This document shows, piece by piece, positions 23,096 through 34,079 of a stretch of 64,000 nt of DNA. Made by a program: the position numbers and the translations under genes. This DNA comes from Phragmites australis. Taxonomy: Eukaryota; Streptophyta; Magnoliopsida; Poales; Poaceae. The DNA lies in NCBI RefSeq assembly GCF_958298935.1, contig NC_084941.1, positions 11,320,001-11,384,000 of the forward strand. Reading direction: 5' to 3'. Below the pieces are notes generated by a model, which was not told where the DNA came from, made no database searches, and saw nothing but the letters and a program-made list of their open reading frames with translations. Within the stretch, counting starts at the first letter, position 1. Every line of letters starts with the position of its first letter.

Positions 23096-23530
23096 GCCAA
23101 TATGTCTCCTTACGATCCTGATGGACCTTCCATCACTAGGTGGCGAGTGCAATGCTGGGAATCTTCGCTTCAACCTGTTGTTCTTCATCCAATATTTGGA
23201 AGCCCTACTAGCTTTGGTGGGCAACCTCCCATGCAAATTGTTTGGTCCACCAAAGTTAACAAAAAATTCCACCAACAGAGGACCTTAAAAATCCTCAAAC
23301 ATATATTCCAATGCCAACAACTTCATATGAACGGAGCTCCTCTATGTGCAGTGTTGACAGGGCGAACAGACTTAGCTTTGACCCTTATTGATCTTCCAAA
23401 TGATGTTAGACAACTGGCTCAAATAGTATAGTTTGCTAACGGTGGTGAGGTTTCTGTTGCTTTTCTGCGTGGAGGAGTGCACATTTTCTCGGGTCCAAAT
23501 TTTGATCAGGTTGACAGCTATCATGTTAAC
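23096..23530 (+). pseudogene. MED16: Fragment of Mediator subunit 16 (MED16/SFR6) gene, broken
   Basis: After a splice acceptor at 23,094-23,095 the frame reads MSPYDPDGPSITRWRVQ, WESSLQPVVLHPIFGSPTSF and GGQPPMQIVWSTKVNK, closely like the central part of plant MED16, a tail-module subunit of the Mediator complex linking transcription factors to RNA polymerase II. A missing base in the A-run at 23,261-23,266 shifts the frame; the other frame then gives IPPTEDLKNPQ and ANRLSFDPY. An extra T near 23,389 restores it to DLPNDVRQLAQIV. A stop at 23,429-23,431 replaces the usual Tyr, after which GGEVSVAFLRGGVHIFSGP continues and ends at 23,530. It covers roughly 145 codons of a protein of over 1,200 residues. 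It lies 2.5 kb from Helitron helicase and is probably captured host sequence. Confidence 0.85.
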
Positions 23531-24875
23531 TAGCAGGTACCCTGAGCGTTGCCGTGGGGCAATAAAGATGCGTAATAGATTCATATCAAAATTAGATCCA
23601 AATGATGAATCAACTGATAAATTAATTTTGCCCATCTGTGGGTGTATAAATCTATATTTCAGTTCAGAGAAATCAGTGCAACAAAAATCTCATTTTCAAA
23701 TTCATCAATCATCACCAAAAGCATGGGATGTTTTCATGTAGGGATAATACTCTCAGTAGGGTTATAGTCATAGCAAACTGAAAATAGCAGTACAAAAACC
23801 CCAAAGGAATAATAGGACTGCATTGAAAAAGGCTCAACCGCTCGAATTTGTGAAATATTTAGAGTTCTCAAACGAACAGCGGCTACATTAGCTAGTCAGT
23901 ACCTAGAAGTCCCAAAAGGTTTAATACACCATAGCTTTTTGCTTTTGATTCCAAGCTGCCCATTCCATCCCGCATATGCTGTTGAACTAAAATGATTGAA
24001 TCATGGTATCACTGTATATATCTGCAAGGTTAAATCGACATTAGCATCTTCTAGAACCATATAAGAAGGGGCTACATTAATAGAAAAATACAAATTTGTC
24101 TCAACCACAGGAAAACTCAAAATGACCATCACTTAGACCTTTTATTTGCCCAAAGAATACTCTCAACTTTGCTTTCGTAACCACTCGGCGCAGGCCATAC
24201 ATGAAAACAAAATAGCTGATTTAAGAAGCTACGCTCAAATTTTAGCTCTTAGCTGAAGCATATGTAACGCACTGCAATCAAACTCTGTAAAAAAAATATA
24301 TTGTTGCTTAACATTCAGCTAAAAAATATCTTCCATGGATCCATTTGCATTATGTTATTTAGTCTCTCATATGTCTGCACCAAAAAATTGAATTATTACC
24401 AAGCAACCCATCAGCAAATATATAGCATTAAAAGAACATGGAAACTGATGGAAGACATTTTTAGTCTGGCTGGGATTCAAAATGGAAACTTACTTAGTGC
24501 AATATTTCATTGTGCAAAGGCAACAGTTCAGAACCAATATACAACATCATAGGGAAAAAGGCATTCCGTTTATTTTCTTTTCTCCGAAGGGCTTTTCTTA
24601 CTCACAACAATAGCTGAAGTCTATATGCTCACCGTGTAGTGCTAATCATACAAATCTATCATAGTTATCCAGTGTGACTGCCTAATGGTTGAATCTAAGC
24701 TGTGCTCATACAACATACCTACTTCAAAATCCCCATGGCAACGTATATCTGCATAGGTAGTATAAAAGGATTAGGTCAGATAAAAAACATTAAAATAGTA
24801 ATGTAGCTTAATAGTGTGTACTTCTATGACTTATTTGAAGATAAAATAGCAGGTTTCTACACACATGAACATCGG

Positions 24876-25011
24876 CATCTTCTTATGCCACCATCACATA
24901 CATAATGAATTAGATATCCTTAGAAGCAGAAGCAACCCGCAGTCATCTTCTTATGCTACCATCACATACTTAATGAATTATTTATACACGGAAGCAGAAG
25001 CAGACCAAAGG
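24876..25011. repeat. 68-bp imperfect tandem repeat (2 copies)
   Basis: Copies at 24,876-24,943 and 24,944-25,011 both begin CATCTTCTTATGC and contain ACCATCACATAC and GAAGCAGAAGCA. Confidence 0.85.
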
Positions 25012-25796
25012 CCATTCCTCTTAGAGGTTAGGCATATCGACCAAAAAAAAAAAAGGTAGCTGTATCCTTTCGAAATACTTGCAGCCAAGCTTACAAATAA
25101 ATTCATAATAGGTAGCATCAGCAGCTAGCGTAAAAAGGGGAATGCTTTTAGCTAGCTAAATCTCAAGCCACCTTCAGACTATCACCGGAAAGTACATCGC
25201 AAGATGTTTAAAAATAGCGCAAGTGTGTGCAGATAAGTGGTTATATACTTATACCTGAAAATCAATAGTTGTCTACTATAGTTGGAAAAGTTAGCAGAGG
25301 GTTAAAAAGTGAACAACCAAATCTGCCAAGATTGCCCATCATAGAGGCCGAACATGATAATAATTCTTATACGATAGGAAAAATGTGCATGTTAGATACT
25401 TCGTGCATGGAGCAGAATAGCCCTGCAAGGAAAAAAAACATGTGCATATAACAACTGTTTTTGCATTGAGTATATATAGTCTTAAGGTAATAATTTCTCA
25501 AGAATAGAAACCGCATTAAAATTCATATGCAACACAGTTCAAATCTGATTTGATCATTATCTTGTAATGTTCTGTATGGGAAAGGGGCAAAAGGCATAGA
25601 GCTAATGTACATGGTGCAATAGTATGCAGCAAATGGTAAAATGCTATTAGGGCAGGGAAAGACACTAAAATCACATAATGCTATAGTCAGATTTGAGTAG
25701 AAATTAGAAAAATGGGAGGAGATGTACTATGAGGAGGCAAATGAATAACATGCAGGTTAAAAAGCTTTGCAACATTTTTAACATAATCATCATGCT

Positions 25797-25841
25797 TGTA
25801 TGTATTCTTTGACATGTATTGTATGTATTCTTTGACATGTA
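25797..25841. repeat. 22-bp tandem repeat (2 copies)
   Basis: TGTATGTATTCTTTGACATG plus TA, at 25,797-25,818 and 25,820-25,841, separated by one base. Confidence 0.9.
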
Positions 25842-26024
25842 TGCTTGTATGAGTTATTGGTATGGAATGTGCCAACACATGATTACGAAAGTTAAACAAA
25901 GAACAATGGAATAGCAGTATGATAGAAATATGTATTAATAAGCTTTTGTAGGGTGGAAAACTTACCATCAAGCTGGATCAGCAAATATTTCTGTGTAGAT
26001 AACATTGTGAGTTCTATTTGCACG

Positions 26025-28215
26025 TTCAGGGGGTTATTTTCAATAAAAATACGAAAGCCATCTGGTGAGGTGACCGTGAGAAAGCGACATATAGATGTCC
26101 ATGTGAAAAGACTGGGCTAGGCAAGTAGACACCAAGTCTACTAAGTGTTTGCCCTTGGCTTTTATTTATGGTCATTGCATATGAAACTCTAACGGGGAAT
26201 TGTCATCGCTTTATTTTTAAAGGCCACTTGTTATCAGTGGATGTAGTGATTATTCTTGGTATATATGCCTTACAACCTTTAGCTTTTTCTATGATTATCT
26301 CCCCTTAGATAACACGGCGAGTTAATTGGGTAACTTTAAGTCTTGTTCCATTGCAGAGGCCCTTTGATGGGTTAAGATTGCGTAGAAGCATTATTGAAAC
26401 ACTGACTTTTAGCCTTAGGTGATGGTCTGGTAAAGCACTTATTTGTATTGTATTGAGAAACTCTATTGGGTAAAGAGCGTCGAGTGTGGCACGATTACTT
26501 GTATCGTTATCAATTGTGTCAAAGCTAAAATATGGCATTTCCTCTGCTGTTAGTTTCAAGATCATCTGAGAGTTTATAGTAGCAGCTATGTCATTTGTTG
26601 GTGCCAAGATTGCTCATTGACAAAGGTAAGAAGTTGGGTTACTAACTGTTGTACAGTCGTAGACAAAGGATATCAACTGTAAGATTTGTTGATTCAGGCG
26701 ACAATAACAGGTATTATGGAATGTCAATCCATGTAGCATCATGTTAGTCAGCATGAGTGGATCCAAGGACTATTCCTTCTCCAATATGGAGTAACCAATA
26801 TGCGAAGTGTTGAAGGTTTTGTCACTGGAACTCTGATAAAGAAGGGGATTGGAGCCTCATGTTTTCTATGAGATTCATTACAATACATTGATGCCATAAA
26901 CGGGAATGTGTGATTGATGCGGCTAAGATTTGATGCTTCTTTGCATTAGGTAGAACTAGAAGCATTTGCCTAAAGTCTCCTCCAAGTACAACTGTCATGC
27001 CCCCGAACTGTTTGGCAGCAAGAGATGAATCATTTGCTGATAAGATGTCTCTCAGGGTGCGATTAAGGGCTTCAAGCCAATGTCTATGACTTATAGGTGC
27101 TTCATCCCATATGACTAAAGATGTTTGTTGTATAAGCTGAGCTAAATGGAAATTTTTCTTAATAGCACAAACTGAGTATTCTTCTATATTCAAGGGTATT
27201 CTAAACTGAGAATGAGGTGTGCATCCTCCTGGCAACAATAATGCTGCTATTCCAGAGGAGGCAACAACTAGAGCAATTTTCCCTTGGGACCTTATATTGT
27301 TAAGTAATGTGTTCCATAAAAATGTTTTCCCGGTGCCGCTGTATTCGTAGACAAAAAATGTGCGACCAATTTTATTGGTTACTGAGTGAAAAATGGCATC
27401 ATAGATATTCCTTTGGCTAGGATTTAACTTTCTAAGTTGTTCAGCTGCCTCTGCTAATATTGTCTCAAAGTCATATGATTGTTCATCTAGTAAACACCTA
27501 TTGATCATGAAAGATGTGTTGCTGCATGCAATGGGGCAAGGCAAGCAAAAATGTTGCAAATCATTCCAGAATTCCTAGGCAGATTGTCTATTTCAGCAAG
27601 AACATAGGATCTAATGTGTTCAGTGAGAGAAGGCGTATGAAGCGTTGTTGTGCTATGCTTGATACGGTAGGCAACATCGTCACCCATTGTGGAAACATGC
27701 TCCTCAAATAAAGTTAAGAGATTTGCAACATCGCAGAAGAAAAGGAGTGTAACGAATAATTCAAGGAGTTGGTAGGGAAGAGCCCAGCAAGTTGCATCAG
27801 ATATTGCAGATGATCACTCAATATCATTACCTAGTAGGCCGAGAGCTTGGCAAATAGCTTGAAATGTTGGATACCACACATTGTTAATAATTCTAATATC
27901 TAAATATGATTTTTCTACTTTGACTACATGGAGCAACATACATAGGTAATATTGTTCTCCCTTGTTCGAACCAACATGTGCGACTCCTCCAATCTTGTGA
28001 GAACCTTCTCGTGGAGACCAATATTTGCCATCATTGTGCCAAGTAAATTTCTCGGGGAACTCAGCATATGTATATTGAGCAGCATGAGGATACGTCTTGT
28101 TTGCTTCAAACCATGCAATCAACTTTGTTATACGATTGTTAGGGTTTTGTAGGACCTTTTGCAAGTCATCATCCTTAGTGAATGTTACATTATTTTCGAA
28201 TCGTAACTGAATGGT
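26025..28215 (-). pseudogene. Helitron PIF1-like helicase, decayed
   Basis: On the minus strand the frame runs from FERGYERLTIQLRFENN (about 28,235-28,185) through TYAEFPEKFTWHNDGKYW and GLLGNDIE. A 245-codon open block (27,559-26,822) follows with a Walker A motif SGTGKTFLWN, a Walker B-type LVIWDEAPISHR and GGDFRQ. Next come [60 protein letters not shown] and YVAFSR to about 26,030. This is the helicase half of plant Helitron RepHel, a 5'-3' helicase unwinding DNA during rolling-circle transposition. The HUH (Rep) endonuclease half is not found; similarity stops near 28,215-28,240. At least three stops or shifts (near 27,820, 26,820 and 26,200) inactivate it. Confidence 0.9.
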
Positions 28216-28690
28216 AAGCCGCTCATATCCCCTTTCAAATCATTCACTTGCAACTTCCAAAATGAAATGCCTTCACATCAAAAAAACCCTACTACTATAA
28301 CACTTGCAAATATAATAAAACATTACATGACAGGGTACATTTTATTCAATTATGAACAACACGGTATAAGAAAATATAAAAAAAATCTTATCGAAGATCG
28401 TGTACGAGTCAGTGAATATTGCCTTACTTACTGTAGCCACAGATGGGCAATAAATGCTTACCAATGCATTTTTTCTAAGCCTAATGATTTCATTGGATTC
28501 CCTACCTTACATGGTTAGGCAATAATAACTACTTGCTGAACTTTTGCAGAATTAAATAATCACACCAAACAACAGCTTCCACAGGGAATCTGTACGCATC
28601 AATGCAACAACTTTTCCAACTTTCACAGGGAATCCTATGCTCCAACTCCCAACTGAGACCGTGCACTCAGTCCATGCACCAGCTCCCATC
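28216..28690. other. No recognised gene
   Basis: AT-rich; upstream of the helicase remnant, where the Rep endonuclease would be expected but is not seen. The last 100 bases appear to be promoter sequence for the following pseudogene. Confidence 0.35.
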
Positions 28691-29321
28691 CATTATAAAT
28701 AACTCCACCCTCATACCTAGATAGACCACTCATTCCTCAGCTCTCTCAACTGCAATATCTTCCTCAGCTCCACCAAGCCCACCCGAGGAATATTGGGGGA
28801 TTTTCGTCCCCCAGGGGGTTGAGCCACCAATGTCCATCTATAGCGACCCTTGTAGTCTTCGCGAGTCCCAAAACGTATCCTACACATATGGCATACACTT
28901 CTTCATGTGTGCCAACTACCAGTACGACAAGCCTTGATATGGACCGTATGAATACCCACCGGTATAGCGACATAGATCACTCATGTGGCACTTTCACACA
29001 ATTTCATGCAGTCTCTTACTAATCTCCCTTCTTATTTCTTTTGTCCAATCTCCACCTTTCGGTGACTTCATGCAATGGCTCGATATGGAGCAAAATGAGG
29101 ACCAGAAGCGGTAGGTGGACATGGAGATGCGGTGGAGTAGGGAAGCTTACCAACGCCATGAGTACGAGTTGCATTAGGAGGAACTACAGATGAAGCGACA
29201 GGAGGAGGAGCGCATCAGGAACGCCGCGAAGAAGCGCACCGCGGCTCAAGCACACGAAGTAGAGAGGGAAAGGAAGTGGGAGAGAGCCCGTCGCGCTAAG
29301 GTGGGGAGATCGATACCCTAA
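28691..29321 (+). pseudogene. Unrecognised pseudogene with TATA box and Glu/Arg-rich helix
   Basis: A TATA box (TATAAATA, 28,694) precedes a broken frame: PPEEYWGIFVPQGVEPPMS, then SYTYGIHFFMCANYQYD, a stop, further stops, FGDFMQWLDMEQNEDQK, and a charged segment RQEEERIRNAAKK, VERERKWERARRAKV ending at a stop at 29,319-29,321. The last 80 residues would form a long charged helix. I have an impression of similar repeated hypothetical ORFs in grass genomes, but cannot name the family. At least five in-frame stops. It could be a transposon-carried ORF or a retro-copied gene. Confidence 0.45.
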
Positions 29322-29800
29322 GAAAAGGTAAATATCCTATGTGCATTCAGTAGATAGCATCTATTGTACCCTGACCTATTTCTATTCCCTAAGGCATGTT
29401 AGGTTTAGCAACGGCACGCTATTAGGTTAGTCTTTAGGTGTACCATACATGCCAACGTTTGTTGTCATCTTTTTACGGTTATAGCCCATTCGTGCAGCGA
29501 TGAAAAACCTCATGTCCCATGTATATCAACGTATGTAAACTTCATGTTAGGTTATATGATATTTGTGCTTCATAACTTATATGATATTTATGCTTCATAA
29601 CTACTATTGTTTGACAAATTAGATTTTGTATTCTCACAAAGTCACTTCGTAAAAAAAAAGTCCACACACTTTTATGCCAACTAAATAAAAAAATCTTGAG
29701 AAAATCAATATGCAATATTTTTCAATTTACCGAATACAAATCTTATTAAAAAACTAATTATACATATAGTTCTGCACTTGAATTAAATCGAATGAAGGTA

Positions 29801-29980
29801 TCGCCCGTTGAATAGGCGAGAGGAAGGTCTCTCCCATTCAGCGGGCGAGAACAAGGTATCGCCCATTAAACGAACGAGACATTCCTCTCCTCGATTATTA
29901 AATACGCTGACAGCCAAGGCCCACAAAGTATCACCCGTTCAACGGGCTAGATCTTGTTCTCGTCCGTTAAACGAGTAACG
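29801..29980. repeat. Cluster of imperfect palindromes (CGCCCGTT...GGCGAG type)
   Basis: Five related inverted motifs: CGCCCGTTGAATAGGCGAG (29,802), CTCCCATTCAGCGGGCGAG (29,831), CGCCCATTAAACGAACGAG (29,860), CACCCGTTCAACGGGCTAG (29,932) and CTCGTCCGTTAAACGAG (29,959). Each can fold into a short hairpin. Confidence 0.85.
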
Positions 29981-31144
29981 GTAGGTAGACTCCGTTATTT
30001 TTGAAATGGACATATAATTTTGAAAAATTTGGAAAACAAAATATATAAAAAAAACTCGAACTTGGACTCCGCACCATACGGGATTACGGGCCCGAGCCAA
30101 AACTATGATCAGGCAAAGAAAGGCTACGGCCCGTTTGTACCTTGTACGAATGCCGAGGAGGCCTTGTTCCTTTCAGCCAGCGAAACCGTCACTGCTAATT
30201 TCGTATGCAGGCTGAGGTGGACGTGGGCGAAAGATAGCCCAGCGAGCTTTTGGTCTGGACTGCTCTTTCGGCTCTTGGGCTGGGCCCGTATAGAAAAAAT
30301 TATGTCCAACTCTGGCCCGGAAAATCAAACTAATTTTAGATGAGTTTTGTTATAAAATTGCAGTTTCTCTCGCACTTGTTTCGAGATTTGAAACACATTG
30401 TTGATATCGTTGCAACTTGTATTACGAGAAAAGCAGTTTACCGAACTGTAAAATTTCGGAAAACATAGCTCCTGAGAAAGAGATTATCAAAAAAGGAACC
30501 TTTATCCAGTCAGTGGCCCAAACAAAGCCTTAAGTCCAATCAACGGCTGAAGCTCAATGAATTTTCTATTTTTATATTCTTTAAATCCAAAAATTATAAA
30601 TATAAGCATATGTCGCTCTTTCACGTACGACAAGTCTGCGTGGCTTGGGCCTCCGTACAGACGTTTATATTTGCATTTTTTATTTAAAAATTGATGTTTA
30701 TATTTGCATTTTATTTGAAAATAGGCATTTATGTTTGAATTACAAATTTTCAAAATAGACGTTTATATTTCTATTTTTTATTTAAAAATATAAAAAAATC
30801 GAAGCTCAATATTTCTTCTGGAAATAAGATGTTTCTAGTTTGCTTTGATCCGGGCTCTATGTTTTGTGCAGGGCGGGGCCCACTCATGACCTAAAATGTT
30901 TTGTGCCCTGCGTACGTGCAATGTGAATGCTACAGTAACACGCTCGCGGCCTTCCATTCATTTTCTTTAACACCAAATGGTTAAGACAAAAACATCTCGA
31001 ACTTTTCAAACGACCCAGCGCTGCAAAGGTGTACACATAAAGTTTTTCTTTTTAAAAAAAGAAATGGCAAGGTGGAAGAGAGAGTATAAGCGTTGGCAAC
31101 ACATGAAACTTTTGGCACGTCGTGGAGCATATCTGCCCCTTCTA
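29981..31144. other. No recognised gene; AT-rich repeats at 30,655-30,785
   Basis: 30,020-30,340 has an open frame of 107 codons without recognisable motifs. Around 30,655-30,785 the phrase GTTTATATTTGCATTTT recurs three to four times with variation. Confidence 0.35.
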
Positions 31145-31146
31145 TA

Positions 31147-31385
31147 CTCCTAACAAATTGTTTGTTTCGGAAAAGTAATCAAAGTAAATTTTGACCGTTA
31201 ATTTTTTTATAATACATTTTTAATTGCTATAAAATAAATATTATATTAAAAGTACTTTGAAGTACAAATTTATTGAAATAAATTTTGTATACTAAACATG
31301 TATATAATTTAACTAATTATCAGTTAAAACTTAAAAATTTAATTTTTTTTAAACAAAATACATATTACATCTTGAATGAAGGGAG
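31147..31385. mobile_element. Stowaway-like (Tc1/Mariner) MITE, 239 bp
   Basis: Bounded by CTCCTAAC... and ...GAAGGGAG with TA on both sides (31,145-31,146 and 31,386-31,387), as expected for Stowaway. Interior is very AT-rich. Terminal repeats are diverged beyond the first bases. Confidence 0.6.
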
Positions 31386-33000
31386 TAGTTAATATATGTA
31401 ACGAAGACTAGGATAATCATTATCCCATTATTTATAAAGTACAATCAAGAATCCAGAGTGCATATTACTGAGAGCTGACTTTTGGCTGCAGCACATGCAT
31501 TCGATTGATTAGTTGGTTGTGACATCGTCTCGATCTGCCAGATTCCTAATCTCGTGTGAGATCGATGCTGATGAGAACGTAGTTGTTGATGCTTCCATCT
31601 GGTGGTAATAGCAATTAGCAACTAGTGTTCTTTCCCTCACATAATCAAATACCCACTAATTAATTTACGCATGAATTTCGCGAGACACAGTCTAACTCGA
31701 TCCCGTATAGAATTAAGGCCCTCTTTGGAACGCGTTCGATAGTTGAGCCAGTAAGAGCAAGTTCCCGTTCACGCACCAATAAGCAAGTTCGATAGTTTGA
31801 GCCAACCTCTTGCCTCCAAAAATACCACATAACAAATAGACAATGATATAGACAACATGTACAAACCCAGAGCATGATGTACGTACTACATGCAAGTATG
31901 TATGCCACTGCAATGCATTGGTACAGTATCGCATGAACTGAAGTTGGAGATATGGATGTATACGTCCAGACCTCTAAGTTCGAGTCTTCTTTCGCTCGAA
32001 TTTGCATGTCTATTTTTGCTTTATTAATTAAACTTGTGGTTTCTCCAGCATGTTCGTTCGTTCAAAACCAGTATCGCGACATATACACGGGATCGAACTA
32101 GCTTAATTGTGTGGACTGAGGTCTCGAGGAGCTGTAGCACATGTGACATACAACCAGCCACACGTAGCTACACGTCGAGGGAACAAATAAGATATTTGAT
32201 CTACTTTTTTAATCAATTTATAATTAAAATCAAAAACTTATATTTGAAATCGGAGGGTGTACGAGTACCGAGCAGCTAGTGCAAAACATACATGCTCTAC
32301 GTGAGTACGCCCATCTTAATTAATTGCATCATTTCCTACTTGATTAGTACTAATGTCAGTACTTAACCACAGGGTGAGACGGGTAATTAAGGCAAGAGAC
32401 CAGCTTATTATCATGCCTGGCGTATCCGCATGTGCTATAGGTTGATTGAGAATTGCGCAAAGCTCGGCTTGCCACACCGTTAGGGGACAGGCCGGCACAC
32501 TGTTAATTTGTTAGGTCTCATGTACTACACAGTCTACAAGGCAGGCCAAATAGATCGGATGGAACCCCTAGAATATATATGTTGGATAAAACTTCAAGTA
32601 GGTGAAATTACATATTATTTGTAGATTATGAGGTAAAATTACAGATGCACGTGGAATATGGTATACGTACGTGCTATTGGTGACACTCGGCCTGATTTAC
32701 GGAAGCTCTGTTTGGAATACGACAATTCTTTAACGATTGCAGACCTATATGAAATCCCTGCAAGATTGCAGTAAACCCCGTGTGTGTTTCATCAAGTATA
32801 AGCAGGGTTACAACCATTTTTCAAGCTGTCCTGTAAGAAAGCAGGTGCATTAACAAGCCACATGCACCGCTATCTGTTGCTCTCTTCGGTCACGGAAGAG
32901 TGGTTTTGGATATCACCACGATTACTAGTATACTGTTTTGACCACAGATTAATAATATAAAATGTAAGTAAAATATAATAAAATTGTAATATTTCAAAAC
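31386..33000. other. No recognised gene
   Basis: Open frames up to 115 codons (31,660-32,007 minus) have no coding character that I recognise. A short repeat, TTCGATAGTT(T)GAGCCA, occurs at about 31,735 and 31,790. Confidence 0.4.
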
Positions 33001-33492
33001 GAATCTAGCTACACTATTTTTGAAAGTTCAATCAAAATATTTAAAGAGATACTAATGGTAAAAATTTATACGTTACTATTTGAAAAATAAATAAATGAGA
33101 CACAAAATTAGTGACGGGTCGTAACATGACTTGTCACTGATGATAATAGTGACGAGTCGTAGTTACGACCTATTATTAATGGCGACTCATCAATGATGGG
33201 TTATCCTAACCCAATCATTAGTGACGAGTTAAATACTTTTTAAGAGAAATCTAACTATACAATGTTTGAAAGTTCAATCAAAATATCTAAAGAGATATTA
33301 ATGGTAAATATTTATATGTTACTATGTGAAAAATAAACAAAGGAGACATAAAATTAGTGACTAGTCGTAATATGACCTGTTACTGATGATAATAGTGATA
33401 AGTCGTAGTTGCGACCCATCACTAATGAGTATCATCATCAGTGACGAGTCATCCTAGCCCAGTCACTATTAAGATCCGTCACCAAACCTCTC
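33001..33492. repeat. 246-bp tandem duplication carrying a CACTA-type terminus
   Basis: Two diverged copies (33,001-33,246 and 33,247-33,492) keep an offset of exactly 246 bases at several anchors. Each has an ACTAT(G/T)TGAAAAATAAA sequence (33,075 and 33,321) followed by GTGACGGGTCGTAA-like repeats. The terminus matches, inverted, the CACTATGTGAAAAA end at 41,644. Confidence 0.7.
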
Positions 33493-33706
33493 TCTAGATT
33501 GCCTTTTGAATACAAGTCCACTTACAATAATAATCATTTCTTGTTGCATAAGTTTAAAAGTGGTAAAGTTATGACTAAATTTATTAGAACTTAAGTTAAG
33601 GACAAGCTTCCTAGACAACTTTAGGTGCCCAAAACTCTTGTATTCATATCAAAGGTACCAAACATATTTTAGTACCTAAACAACGAGCTTGATCTATTAT
33701 GTGTAG

Positions 33707-33925
33707 GTGAACTATAAAGCCGGTGACAAGCATTGGGTTCTTGATAGTGGATGTACACAACATATGACCGGCAATGTAAAGATGTTCACCTCACTAGAAG
33801 GCGAAGTAGGTGATCATGAAAAAGTTACTTTTGGTGATGATTCTAAAGCAAATGTGATAGGTTTAGATAAGGTAGCAATCTCCAATGATCTTTCTATCTC
33901 TAATATTTTTTTTAGTTAAGTCTCT
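33707..33925 (+). pseudogene. Copia aspartic protease (Sirevirus-2)
   Basis: The open frame contains HWVLDSGCTQHMTGNVKMF, where D-S-G is the catalytic triad motif of the retroviral-type aspartic protease that cuts the Gag-Pol polyprotein, followed by VTFGDDSKANVIG and a stop after SNIFFS. Integrase should follow but is absent: after about 150 bases of degraded sequence, reverse transcriptase begins. Preceded by a gag-tail-like PKTLVFISKVPNIF in another frame. Confidence 0.88.
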
Positions 33926-34079
33926 TAGTTTTAGTTTGCTTTTCGTAACTCAACTATGTGACTTAGGCTTCACATACTTATTTAGTGATGTTGATGTTGT
34001 CATAACTAGCAAAAAGTATAATAATCTAATCTTTAAAGGCTTTAGATATAGGCATATATATCTTGTGGATTTTTTTCTC

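Larger units (their letters stand above)
23531..26024. other. AT-rich, no recognised gene
   Basis: Between the MED16 fragment and the helicase pseudogene. Short open frames (23,433-23,741; 24,301-24,552; 24,865-25,059) show no familiar motif. Two small tandem repeats are listed separately. Probably the non-coding 3' part of the Helitron-like segment, but no CTRR end with a hairpin could be placed. Confidence 0.35.

Noticed and set aside
29801..29980. CRISPR-like array
   Set aside because: Only five imperfect palindromes with irregular spacing in a plant genome; no direct-repeat/spacer structure.
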